Below, piece after piece: positions 43,838 to 55,201 of a stretch of DNA of 64,000 bases. Source of the stretch: Linanthus parryae (lineage: Eukaryota > Streptophyta > Magnoliopsida > Ericales > Polemoniaceae); contig JALGPY010000002.1 of NCBI GenBank assembly GCA_023055425.1, positions 48,817,321 to 48,881,320 of the forward strand, in the 5' to 3' direction. Each line of letters opens with the position of its first letter. Position 1 is the first letter of the stretch. Below the pieces are notes generated by a model. That model saw only the letters and a list, made by a program, of their open reading frames with translations, was not told the DNA's origin and did not search any database. The translations under genes were made by a program, and so were the position numbers.

Positions 43838-45094
43838 TAACCAAAAGAACATATACATGCATGGATAGCGAAGTCTAATGAACGACGAACGGAGTTCCAC
43901 CTAGTACATTAAACTTTTTTGGATGATCGCAATAGTGCCTGTGTACCAGCAAGCACATATAACTGCATTATTATGCTGATGAGACAGTGACTTGAATCTT
44001 GGTTCGGAACAAAAGAATACGGCGTGGTAATTGTGGGGAGGATACGTCAAGAGACGACATGTGATCTAAACACTTCATGAATCATATGACATGAGACATG
44101 ATTCTCTGACGAAAAGTGTCTTTCGGCGAAAATAGATCAGCAATAGGGTGTTGGCATGTGAGACAATTGATGAAGCATTATCAAATTTACTACAAAAACA
44201 ATAAAAATAATTAAGAGTCGCTGCGAACTCTGCGAGTAAGACGAGTCCAACAAATTTAAGAGTTTAGTTGTATTCGGATATAGTGATATGTGAGGCGCAA
44301 GTGTGTTAGTGTTGAACGATCCATCAAATTTGTATCCCATGATAGAGTGTACACCTGCAAGTCATTCTCCAGACTATCAGTAAGCTCTGCCAAGGTCCGC
44401 GTGGGAGTCATCGTCTCGCAATCAAGAATATGTCGATTATTAGCACATCACATGGCCCATCATGTGATAGCGAGGACAAGGCATTGAATGAAGTAAATAT
44501 GAGAGGGTGGACATGGATATTCCCACAACCAAGAAAGCATGTCATAAATTATGTAGGCGATAATTCGAAAAGGACCACAAAGTATGCTCAAACCCCGTTC
44601 TCGAGAAAACCACAAGTGAATAACAGTCTCCACTGAGTGGAATTATGGTACGTATATTTTTGCAGGATTAACAGTATTAGCTGATATTAGACTAATTATA
44701 ATTAGTCCATATATTAGTTAATAAACGGGGGGCATTAATTAAGTGTTTGGACTAATTTTATTACCCGTACTAATTAGTGAAAAGGTGGTGTTCGATATTT
44801 TAATTTGATGTCCTTTTTATACGAGGGAATTAGCTAAATTAGACTATTTATATCTTAATATTAAATTAATATTTGCAAAAAACTAATAATAATTATTATT
44901 ATAATTCAACTAACCCAATCCAATTCAGTTAAACTAATCTACTCGAATCCGGGTACGTTTGAAAAACCAAAGGTGTCAAGAGAAAAAGTTACAATCATCC
45001 GTGTGTACAACCTGGAAAAAAGCCAGTGTATACATGAAATAAGGACCCAATTGAGACTTTGTACTTTTTCATATATTTTTTTTAGAATTACATC
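43838..45094. other. gene-free, one MITE-like block
   Basis: 43838-44640 holds nothing I can identify. 44640-44965 is AT-rich with many ACTAATTA/TTAATTAG motifs and a GGGTACGTTTGAAAAACC end. It may be a MITE related in style to 31546-31866. Confidence 0.35.
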
Positions 45095-45160
45095 ATATTG
45101 CCGGATTCGAACTCGGGACTTTATGAAGGGGCTGCATATGCTCTACCACTATCACCTCAT
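45095..45160 (-). repeat. tRNA-like SINE head or tRNA relic
   Basis: On the minus strand, TAGTGGTAGAGCA (A-box-like) and GAGTTCGAATCC (B-box-like) lie about 30 bases apart, as in tRNA-derived SINEs. A T run at about 45076-45083 would be its A tail. It does not fold as a full tRNA. Confidence 0.45.
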
Positions 45161-45172
45161 TTGCAAATATTA

Positions 45173-45458
45173 TACTATCTCCGTTTCTTCTCTATCACAT
45201 CAGTTTGACTTTTTGACTCGTATCTGGGTCACTTTGACCGGGTGATTTGGATAGCGAAACAATATCTGGGTCACTTTGACCAGGTGATTTTTTGATAATT
45301 TTTTCATCGTGTTATAGAGCAACTTTTTACTCTACAATGTCATCAAATAATTATCAAAAAGTTACTTCGTTTTGCTACACAAATCACCGGGTCAAAGTGA
45401 CCCAGTAAATAGTGAAAAAAAATCAAACCAGTGTGATAGAGAAGAAACGGAAGTAGTA
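45173..45458. mobile_element. Stowaway-like MITE
   Basis: Ends TACTATCTCCGTTTCTTCTC and (inverted) TACTACTTCCGTTTCTTCTC. An internal GGGTCACTTTGACC block is duplicated (about 45227 and 45269) and pairs with GGTCAAAGTGACCC on the right. Same family as the copies at 27451 and 38101. Confidence 0.8.
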
Positions 45459-45730
45459 ATTTCTTTAGGAGAGACATTTTGTACTCATTTGGCGACGTTT
45501 TCGTATTCGCTCTTCCCTCAAGGTCTCAAGTCCAAATTGGTTTCCACATGCAAAACATCTAAGACTTATAAAAAAGCTAATTATTAAATTATGTACAAAG
45601 AAAGGATTAATTATTATTACTACTACAAGATATTCTAAAGGAGCATCCTTATCCATCTAAAAAAGTATGTAACCTAATGAAGCACTTGATCTCTCAATTG
45701 AACTTATGGTCTCAGATACTATCACAGCAC

Positions 45731-45795
45731 AATGGGCATTCACTTTCTTTTTATTTATTTATTTATTTTCTTTTTGAGGAAATGGGCATTCACTT
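45731..45795 (-). mobile_element. poly(A)-rich tail-only insertion with 15-bp TSD
   Basis: AATGGGCATTCACTT at 45731-45745 is repeated at 45781-45795. The 35-bp insert, read on the minus strand, begins TCCTCAAAAAG and continues as A-rich AAATAAAT repeats. It resembles the inserts at 1724 and 58482. Confidence 0.65.
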
Positions 45796-46710
45796 CTAAC
45801 TCATTAAGATAACTAGTAACATTTTAACTGGACTATATTCTAATAAGGATATTTGCTCGCACAAGTTACTCTATAGTCGTCTATGGGCGAGCAAAGAAAT
45901 TGTTTCGTTATCAACACATCCACTTCTCGGCAGCAAAAACTAATATATACATAGTGTTTTTGGTAAAAATAAATTTATTTAATTTTTTAGACACTGACAG
46001 TAGTTTAAAGAGAACAAGGGGATATGTTTTTTCGGAACTAACTTTTGATTAATTTATCTATAATCAATTTTAATCTAAAAAAATTGAAAAAAAATAATAT
46101 TTGTTTTTACACAACTGACACGTGTCATATGTTGTCGTCATTTAGCATTATCACTAATCATACTACACATGAAATTATTATACAAATATTTCACTGTAGC
46201 TTTCGCATAATACATGTTTAATAACATTTTATCTACAATTTTTAATAGTTTTCTCACCGTAATTCTCTCCATCGGCTTCTAACACTGTCATAGCATTCCC
46301 AAACTAACCCTACGTGAATTGCTATTGTCTCTTTCGGCAAGTGTTAAGGAGAAATGTTGGGATATTTGAAGATGTGAGAGGGTGGATGTGTCGGCCTATT
46401 TATGTGTTTGACGCACATAGAAACAAACAGAAGCCATAAGAAAGAAAGAAAATGTGAGGTAGATATGCCAAGAGAGAAAGTAGGAAGGATCTTTTTGATA
46501 CCTATGCAGATTTGTGGGTAAAGTTAGTTGACCAGCTCTAATTATCAGCCACAAGTTTGAATACGTATATTGGTGGAATGAAAGCAACCCTCCTTTCAAT
46601 TTCATCCACCAATTTGAATTGAATGTCCTATCTGAATCATGTTAGTGACCAAGAAACTCATGGAACACTCTCTACATGGAGAGAATTTTAGGTGCTCGTG
46701 GCGCTGCTCA
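45796..46710. other. gene-free AT-rich stretch
   Basis: No coding signal or defined repeat. Open frames are short and do not look like genes. Confidence 0.4.
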
Positions 46711-46924
46711 CATGGCCCTGGTTTGGACGTTGGATAGAGAGGTTTGGTTAACCTCAATTCAAAGTTAACCAAGACCTCAACCCAAAATTTGTAGGACCCA
46801 CATTCTATTCATTTTTTTTTACTTACATAAAAATCAAAATTTCAAAAACTCAACCTTCATATCCAAACACAGCACATGTTAGGTTTTCTAAACCATAAAA
46901 CCTTGTAATCCAAACAGGGCCATG
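46711..46924. mobile_element. short Tourist-like MITE
   Basis: 214 bp. Ends CATGGCCCTGGTTTGGA and (inverted) CATGGCCCTGTTTGGATT. Typical GGCCCTGTTTGG terminus; non-coding. Confidence 0.65.
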
Positions 46925-47118
46925 GTGCTATTTATCGGGTCAAAAATCGTGACTGAATGACACTATAGATAAAACAGTTAATTGAGTTGGAAGAATATTT
47001 AATAAATAACATTACTAAACATCACTTTTGTTTTAAATAATATTCAAGTATAATATCAACTTCTCTTCTTACCTTTCACAAAAAACAAAACTTCTCTTCT
47101 ATTTCTCAAAATATATAA

Positions 47119-47120
<2 letters not shown>

Positions 47121-47158
<38 letters not shown>
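47121..47158. repeat. (AT)n microsatellite
   Basis: About 19 AT units. Confidence 0.95.
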
Positions 47159-47160
<2 letters not shown>

Positions 47161-47171
47161 TCTTATAAAAG

Positions 47172-47245
47172 ACAAATGAGTGTTAGCTCGTGTGGTGGAG
47201 TTTTTAAAAGCCCCTGTATGAGATCTTGGGGTCAAACCTGGCAGA
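47172..47245 (+). repeat. tRNA-like SINE head
   Basis: TTAGCTCGTGTGGTGGAG resembles a tRNA A box and GGGGTCAAACCTGG a B box, at tRNA-like spacing. The 3' part is missing; a Tourist-like MITE starts 14 bases downstream. Confidence 0.45.
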
Positions 47246-47258
47246 AGACAAATATGTA

Positions 47259-47707
47259 GGGCTAGTTTAAGAATGCTGTGGCGGTGGTAGAAAATTGCTT
47301 TGTGAAAACACTCTAGAAAGCTGATGTGAATTCTTGATAAAATGTTGTTTGGTAAATATTACGTAGAAGCTGCTGTGAAATATTGATATAGTAATTTTGT
47401 GTTTGGTAAAATTAATTGTGAAATTGCTGTGAGAGGGTAAAATGACAAAAATATATGACACGTGTCATTTCTGGAAAGATAACTATTGATATTTTAAAAA
47501 ATTGTAAGGTCAAAATCGGTTGTAGATAAATTGATCAAAAGCACTTTCTGGAAAAAAAAAATCTCTCCGCTTGCTTCCTAAAAACTGCTGTGGGACAGCA
47601 GAAACTGTCCGGAAAAGCAGAAATTTTATTTTTACCAAACACACTAAAACTGCTTCTGCTATCGGAAAGCAGCTGTGCTGGCAGCAGAAGCATTCCCAAA
47701 CTCACCC
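47259..47707. mobile_element. Tourist-like (PIF/Harbinger) MITE, copy B
   Basis: Closely similar to copy A at 2908-3352 over its full length, in the same orientation. Starts GGGCTAGTTTAAGAATGCTG and ends AGCATTCCCAAACTCACCC. The flanks carry GTA on both sides as a 3-bp TSD. Confidence 0.75.
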
Positions 47708-47710
47708 GTA

Positions 47711-47803
47711 GTAAGTCTCAAACAAATAAAACTCCTCTTCTAAAAGAAGGGTACAAACATGTAAGTCTCAAAGATAAAACTCTTCTTCTAAAAGAAGGGT
47801 AAA
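47711..47803. repeat. tandem duplication of a 45-50 bp unit
   Basis: GTAAGTCTCAAA ... CTTCTAAAAGAAGGGTA occurs twice in tandem with small differences. Each unit holds the palindrome CTTCTAAAAGAAG. Confidence 0.75.
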
Positions 47804-48196
47804 TATACTTTCACCCCCTCTAGTTTATTTGACGGACACTTTCACTCCTCTTAGTTTGGCAAAGGACATTTTCTCTTAAGCACGCTGAACTTCAAGAAAC
47901 TTCAACCCCATATTGCGATATTGTTAGTCTGGAGTCGGGGACGTGTCATTAAAAATAGTATTTGGGACAAATTTATCATCATATCATATAAAATATAGGG
48001 ACTACTCAAATGTATAATTATAATAGACATTTTGTATGATTTGGGGGACACATTTATTTTCAAAACTATTTACAGACGTATCCCGACCCCAGAGGCCCAG
48101 ACTAATGACATCACATTCATGGAGTATATATTACTTGAAGTTCTGCACATTGAAGGGATAAAAGTCTCATTTCCGAAACTAGAAAGGGGTGTAAGT

Positions 48197-49631
48197 TGTT
48201 GGAATAGGTGCTCTAGAGGCAATCTAATATTTAGTATGAACAATGTTATTGGCTAGAATATTCATTTATTGTTTATTGTGATATTTAATATAATGAAGTC
48301 CTTACATACAATGTGTTGTTTATCTTAAATATCCCTAGTCCAATACATTGATTAATAGGATGATCAAATATAGACTAGTGTGTGTGTAGATTGATATGAG
48401 ATATCAAGTCTAACACATAGGTATGCATTAGGAGTAATGACATATTGGATTCACCAACAACGAGAAGGATACATTAGATTATGTTAAAGTCACAATCGCT
48501 TCTCGTAGTGCTAATATAATTGCAATCGACTTGAAGTCACTAGTTACTCTAGTTGTGAAATATCGTGCTTTGATGTTATCAAACGTTACACCGTAACTGG
48601 GTGACTACAAAGATAGATATCGGGCATGATAAAATGCAAGCTTAGAGATCGTAGTGATGTAGAGAGGATTTGTCCCTCCCACATAATGGGAGCAAATATC
48701 CACGACCACTCGAGGGATGAGGCTTATTGAATGTCTGGCCAGACTCAGATAAATCAATGTGGAGATATTGATGTTATCTGCTTGCATAACCATATTTCCA
48801 GGATCGAGGAACTATGGATTGGATATACGAGTGTGACTATTTATGTCTCGTGTCCAATCCGGATATGGAGACAAAGGGATAAGGCAATATGTGATATTGG
48901 GCACAAACGTTTGTCGGGACACTGACTTATTTCTATTAGTTGGGTGCATGGATGTGTTGCTAGACACCGCTCCATGTTAGTAATAAGTTACTACCAGCTA
49001 AGTAGAAACCTATGGGGTCACACGTCAAATACAGTTGAACTAGATTTGGGATTAATTAATATAATTAATTAATTAGAAGGATCACTTTGCAACACCTTGC
49101 AACTTAGTATGACTAATATGCAAGGAAGGGACTAATCCAGGTTCGTGTAGAACTACGAGGGACCTTTATGTAAACTAACAAGAGTTGTTAGTCTATATAA
49201 AGGAGGCTCTAGCTTTCTTCCCACTAATGTTAATACACATAACATAAGTGGGTGGGAGAGAAAGCAAGATAGAGAGCAAGAACACAAGGGCCGAAGCCCC
49301 TGCGTCCGCCCCCCTTTCCCGTCGGCTCAAAGAGAGGACCGATACCCCTCTTTGCCTCCTTGGTTGCTTGATTCATTCTTCCCTCTTCCTCCAGTCCAAG
49401 CTATCATTTGAGAAGGAATAATCTAGATCTCACCTCTAGACGTGGATCAACCGTAGAGACGAGGACAATATTCTTCATGTGATCTCCCAAACCTTTTACC
49501 AAAAAGGTACACAATATTCTTTGTGTGATGTCCCTTATCATGTTATGATGTCTCTTCCTGTGATCCTTGGTGGGCTTTGAGTAGGAATTAAATTTTGTTA
49601 TTCCGTTGCGTTACCTACGTCAAAACCAACA
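48197..49631 (+). repeat. left LTR of the copia element
   Basis: 1435 bp, TGTTGGAATAGG to ACCAACA. It differs from the right LTR by scattered substitutions and small indels. CTATATAAAGGAGGCTC near 49192 is the likely TATA region, followed by a leader-like stretch. Confidence 0.95.
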
Positions 49632-51266
49632 ATGGTATCATACCCACAAGTCGTAGTGCATAACATGATTTTATGTGTTACGATTTCAGTTTATACACCG
49701 TTATATTCATATTACGCGAAAATTGAAATTAATTGGCATAGTAGATGCAAATTGAATTTGATGCAATATAAACAAGATTTAATTTAACATTGGATGTTAG
49801 AATTGGCGAGTTTGATCACATAGGATGTGAATTATTGGGTTCTTGAAAATTAGGGTTTATGGGCACATAGTTGAAAAAAGAGTTTTTCAATTATGGAAAC
49901 AAATATATGGAAATATCCATATGGAGACAACCAAGCTTGGGCAACAAGGAAGGAAGGGAAGGAGACTAGGGCCAAAACCCTAGCCGTCCGCCCCCTCCTC
50001 CTTGCGCGCCAAGCAAGGTCGCGGGTCACTAGGGTGGCCGGCCTTGGGCCGGCCACGTGGCGGGCGGCGGTCCTCTTGGGGTTCGGCCCATGTATGGGTT
50101 GGACCCCTTTGACCATTGTAACCCTAATTACCCAATTCAACTAAAATTGAACAAGCGCGTTAAAAATTGGTTTTAACTGTATTATGTGCGTTGTTGCATG
50201 GTGGATGGATATGGCCTTGTGGATGTTTATTGCTTTTGTGGTTTGGTTTACGGCCTGCGAGGTGATCAAATTAATGTAATAATTAATTAGGTTTTACGGC
50301 TTGCGAGTCGTCTTTTCTCCTCGACATGTGAGACTTTTATTATTTATTTATTCTAGATGTTAGGCTAGAATTAGAAATATTTAGATGATAGCCAAGAGCA
50401 TGGAGAAGAAGACCGAGAACCAAAGAAGCCAAAAGACGAAGAAGGAATCCTACCCTAGGCGCGCAGCTATGGTGGAGCACATGGAGATGAGCTTGTCACT
50501 TTAGGGCAATTAGATATTATCATTGGATTGATAATATCTTAGTCTAGGGGCCATATCCATGCCACATTTTTTTTTGTGTGGATGTTTATTATTTATGTCT
50601 TGTTATTTATTTTTGTGTGTATGGCGATACTAGCAAAACGTTAACAAAATAATAATAAACAAAGGTGATCTTTTATTGTGGATTGCTCAATCCAAATAAA
50701 TAGATCATGTTGATTGGATCAACCAAAAAAATTAAGAATGATTAAATTCTTCAAATAAAATATTGTGTTTTGCCTTCTCTTGCCAAAACACCCTTCATGA
50801 TCAGGGTTTATTAAAATCCGGGCTTGCCGAAGCAAGGCAATTTTAATTTAATATGGTGTGTTGCGGACGACACAAGCTAGTAATGTGCGTATGTTGAAGC
50901 AAGAGGTTGGACGCAACTTGGTAAGACTCAATTGGATTGATGAGCCTAGAGGCATGACAATTGAGAGTTATCCAAAGAATAAAGTGTTATTCACCTAATT
51001 AGACCAAGAGTTGCATGGGATGCAATTGGAATGGTTCCTACCTAAATAACCTATGCTTAGGTGACTTTCTAAAGCAAGCTCAAGAAGAAGTGAAAAAGGG
51101 AACTTGGACCTACTAGAAAATATAATGATATTTTCCGCATTAATGGTGAGGGCTATTAATCCGAGAAAAATAGTGGGAGCTATATTTGATGATCTAGCCA
51201 TTGTTGAATATAGTTAAATTGTTCAAAATACTAAAATTGCACATTTTTCGTTTTGTAGAATTCCAA
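49632..51266 (+). other. copia untranslated leader
   Basis: Starts with the primer-binding site, then 1.6 kb without a convincing frame. It contains a GC-rich block near 49970-50110 and AT-rich DNA beyond. Such leaders usually hold packaging signals; none is identifiable by eye. Confidence 0.6.
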
Positions 51267-52481
51267 ATGGCAGACAACAACGCATCGACTTCATCCCTAC
51301 GATATGTCCTTGAGAAGGATAAACTGTCTGGAACAAATTTCCTTGACTGGTACAGAAACTTAAGGATTGTCCTTAAGCAAGAAAATAAGTTGTACGTCTT
51401 GGACACTCTGATTCCAGAACCACCACATGATGAGTCTATTCTAGCGGAACTCAGGGCACGTCAGAAACATATTGATGATTCTAATGACGTGACTTGCCTC
51501 ATGCGATGCACCATGACTGCTGAGCTTCAGAAGCAGCACGAGAACATGGAGGCCTATGATATGATCATACACTTGAAACAATTGTTTCAGGAACAGGCAA
51601 GGCATGAACGCTATGAGGTGACCAAAGCATTGTTCAAGAGTAGTCTCGCAAAAAGGAATCCAGTAGGGCCTCATGTACTCCGAATGATCGGGTACATTGA
51701 GAACCTTGAGAGGCTGGGATTCCCGCTTGGCCAAGATTTTGCAACTGATCTTGTCTTGCAATCGTTGCCTAACAGTTACAATCAGTTCATCATGAACTAT
51801 AACATGAACGAGATCAGTAAGACTCTGTCAAACTTGTTTAACATGCTAAAGACAGCTGAACAGAGCGTCAACAAAGGCAAGTGCAAGGCCATAATGATGG
51901 TGCATAAGAAGAAGGGAAAAGGAGTTGCCTCTACTTCCAAAGGAAAGTCCAAGAAAGTTGCAAAATCCAAGGAAGCCCAAAACTCTAGTGGAGGCGTGGC
52001 TAAAGGTGAATGTCACTACTGCAGCCTGCCGGGTCAATGGAGGAGGAATTGCCCTAAATATCTGGAGGATAAGAAGCTTGGAATAGTGATTCCACCACCA
52101 CCAGGTATTTATGTTATAGACGTCAATCTTTCTATTTCTCCATCTCGGGTATTGGATACTGGATGTGGTTCTCACATTTGTCGAAATGTGCAGGATTTGA
52201 AAAGAAGTAGAAGATTGGCTAAAGGGGAGATAAATCTGCGCGTCGGGAATGGAGCAAGAGTTTCTACATTAGCTGTAGGCGTTTATCAGCTATATTTGTC
52301 TTCTGGACTTATTTTAGAATTAGACAATTGCTTTTATGTGCCTGCTATGAGCAGAAACATTATTTCCATTTCTTGTTTGGACGAGAAGGGTTTTTCTATT
52401 TCAATAAAGGACAAGTGTTGCTCCATTTATTTTGATAGTATGCACTATTGTAGTGCGCATTTTTCTAATGGATATCATTGA
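51267..52481 (+). CDS. copia gag with start of the protease region
   Basis: I place the start at the internal ATG 51267 (MADNNASTSSLRY), the usual copia gag opening, not at 51201. The gag core (KLSGTNFLDWYRNLRIVLKQ) is well preserved over about 200 residues, followed by a Lys-rich linker (KKKGKGVASTSKGKSKK). The zinc knuckle reads CHYCSLPGQWRRNC, with Gln in place of the His of CCHC. The aspartic protease motif LDTGCGSHIC follows, with its DTG triad intact. The frame stops at 52479, within the protease to integrase linker. Expressible as a protein, but the knuckle is impaired. Confidence 0.85.
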   Translation: MADNNASTSSLRYVLEKDKLSGTNFLDWYRNLRIVLKQENKLYVLDTLIPEPPHDESILAELRARQKHIDDSNDVTCLMRCTMTAELQKQHENMEAYDMIIHLKQLFQEQARHERYEVTKALFKSSLAKRNPVGPHVLRMIGYIENLERLGFPLGQDFATDLVLQSLPNSYNQFIMNYNMNEISKTLSNLFNMLKTAEQSVNKGKCKAIMMVHKKKGKGVASTSKGKSKKVAKSKEAQNSSGGVAKGECHYCSLPGQWRRNCPKYLEDKKLGIVIPPPPGIYVIDVNLSISPSRVLDTGCGSHICRNVQDLKRSRRLAKGEINLRVGNGARVSTLAVGVYQLYLSSGLILELDNCFYVPAMSRNIISISCLDEKGFSISIKDKCCSIYFDSMHYCSAHFSNGYH

Positions 52482-53427
52482 TCTAAATAGTCCAATCTAT
52501 AACATAAATACTAAAAGGATTAAAACTAACGATCTAAATCCTACATATCTATGACACTGTTGTTTAGGCCATATAAATGAGAAACGCATATCTAGACTCC
52601 ATAAGGACGGACTTACCGACTTATTTTATTTGGAATCATATGAGACATGTGAATCTTGTTTATTAGGAAAAATGACAGTCCCCTTTCAATAATAAAGGTG
52701 AGAGGACTAGTGAGTTATTGGCACTCATACATACTGATATATGTGGGCCGTTTCCCACGCCTGTCATAGGTGGTTACACCTACTTCATTTCGTTTACTGA
52801 TGATTTCAGTAGATATGGATTTGTATACCTTATGAAGTCCAAATCCGAGTCCTTTGAATTGTTCTAGGAATTCAAGAATGAAGTAGAGAAGCAACTTGGT
52901 AAAAGTATTAAGGCTCTACGATCGGATCGTGGAGGAGAATACTTAAGCCAAGAGTTTAATTAGTATCTTAGAGAGTGTTGGATAGTATCCCATCTCACTC
53001 CACCCGGAACGCCACAATGGAATGGCGTGTCCGAAAGGAGGAATCGCACACTATTAGATATGGTGCGGTCTATGATGTCTCAAACAGATCTTCCGATATC
53101 ATTTTGGGGACATGCTCTAATGACGTCAGCTTTTACCATTAACCGTGTTCCATCCAAATCAGTCATGAAGACACCATATGAGATATGGACCGAGAAGCGT
53201 CCCATAGTGTCGTTTATGAGGGTTTGGGGCTGCGATGTCTATGTAAACCGTTAACAAACAGACAAGCTCGGCCCCAAAGAGGACAAGTGTAAATTTGTGG
53301 GATATCCTAAGGAAACAAAAGCATATTATCTCTACAATCCTACCGAGAACAAAGTGTTTGTTGCTCGGACCGACGTGTTTCTAGAAAGAGAGTTTGTCTC
53401 TAAAGAAGCAAGTGGGAGGACTGTATA
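52482..53427 (+). pseudogene. copia integrase region, broken
   Basis: Frame pieces include GAG-pre-integrase (LGHINEKRISRLHK, CESCLLGKM), the integrase core (HTDICGPFP, FTDDFSRYGFVYL, LRSDRGGEYLS) and the piece at 53027-53254 (SERRNRTLLDMVRSMMS, FWGHALMTSAF). TAG codons at 52865 and 52961 and a TAA at 53252 interrupt it, and another TAA follows near 53425. It would insert element cDNA; not functional here. Confidence 0.85.
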
Positions 53428-55090
53428 ACTTGAAGAAATTCAAGAACCACAAACCACTGAACCGATGATGGAACATGAGAAGGAACCGCAAGATGTTGTG
53501 GAAGAACCTGTTCAGGTAACACAGGAACTCCGTAGGTCCGGAAGCGTGCGTCATGATCCAGAGAGGTACGGACTCCTCGTGACTGAGCCCCATGACGTAC
53601 CCCACATGGATGATGAGCCTGCAACCTACGAGGAGACCATAAAAGGCCCAGACTCCAAGAAGTGGCTGGAAGCCATGAGATCCGAAATGGATTCCATGTA
53701 CACCAACAAAGTATGGACTTTGGTGGAACCACCCGAAGGGGCTCGGCCCATAGGGTGCAGGTGGGTCTTCAAGAAGAATACCGACATGGAGGGCAAGATA
53801 GTTGCCTATAAGGGGCGATTGGTGGCTAAAGGGTATAGACAAATTCATGGTATTGACTATGATGAGACCTTTTCACTAGTCGCCATGACTAAATCCATTC
53901 GAATCCTACTTGCTATTGCAGCATACTACGACTATGAGATTTGACAAATGGATGTCAAAACAGCGTTCCTTTATGGGAACCTCCTCGAGGATGTGTACAT
54001 GAAGCAACCGGAGAGTTTTGAGGATCCAGTGAATGCCAATAAAGTATGTAAGCTGCAAAGATCCATTTATGGATTAAACCAAGATTCTAGGAGCTGGAAT
54101 CGACGTTTTGATGACGCAGTCAAAGAGTTTGTCTTCATCAAGAACGAAGATGAGCCCTGTTTCTACAAGAAGGTTAGTGGGAGCTCTCTAGTATTTCTGG
54201 TCTTGTATGTGGTTGACATACTAATCATTGGCAACGACATTCCTACTTTGCAATCTGTTAAAGACTGGCTATGAAAGTGTTTTGCAATGAAGGACTTAGG
54301 AGATGCAACCTATATACTTGGTATAAAGATCTATAGGGATAGATCTAGAAAGCTGCTCAGCCTAAGTTAGAGTACATATATAGACAAGGTGTTGAAGAGG
54401 TTCAACATGCAAGATTCCAAGCAGGGATTCTTGCCCATGTCGCATGGAGTCACTCTTTGAAAGAATGACTGTCCCTCCAATGAGATTGAGAAGGACCGCA
54501 TGAGGATACCCTATGCTTCGGCCATAGGATCTATCATGTACACCATGTTGTGTACTAGACCAGACGTATCATACGCGTTGAGTATAGTGAGCAGATATCA
54601 GTCCAATCCGGATGAGAGTCACTGGATTGCTGTCAAGAACATCCTAAAGTACTTGAGAAGAACTAATGATGCGTTCTTGATATTTGGAGGTAAGGAGGAG
54701 CTAAGTGTAATTGGTTACACTGATGCAAGCTTCCAAACCGACAAAGATGACTACAGATCGCAGTCTGGGTACGTGTTTTGCCTGAATGGAGGAGCTGTGA
54801 GCTGGAAGAGTTCCAAGCAAGGGACAGTTGCTGATTCTACAACAGTAGCTGAGTACATTGCTGCTGCAGAAACAACAAAAGAGGCAGTTTGGATAAAGAA
54901 GTTTATCACTGAGCTCGGTGTGGTCCCTAGCATCGTGGATCCCATAGAGTTGTACTGTGACAACTCCGGGGCGATCGCACAAGCCAAGGAACCAAGATCA
55001 AATCAGAAATCAAAGCATGTACTTAGGAGATTCCATCTTATTCGTGATATGATCGATCGAGGTGAAGATGTGCAAGATTCCAACGGATGA
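53428..55090 (+). pseudogene. copia reverse transcriptase and RNase H, broken
   Basis: RT begins in the frame at 53465-53944 (KKWLEAMRSEMDSMY, RPIGCRWVFKKN), is stopped by TGA at 53942, resumes with MDVKTAFLYGNLLEDVYM, and is stopped again at 54272. The active-site motif reads LYVVDI where copia has YVDD, so a catalytic Asp is lost. More stops lie near 54368 and 54460. RNase H (54500-55090) has IGYTDASFQTD and STTVAEYIAAAE. Together they would make cDNA from element RNA. Confidence 0.88.
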
Positions 55091-55201
55091 CAATCTTTCA
55101 GATCCACTCACAAAACCTCTTGCGCAGCAAAAGCATGATGGGCACGCCAGATCTATAGGCATACGAGATGCACCAGATTGGCTCTAGTGCAAGTGGGAAA
55201 C

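Noticed and set aside
45095..45160. Functional tRNA gene
   Set aside because: A- and B-box-like words are present but acceptor and anticodon stems do not pair; better read as a SINE fragment.
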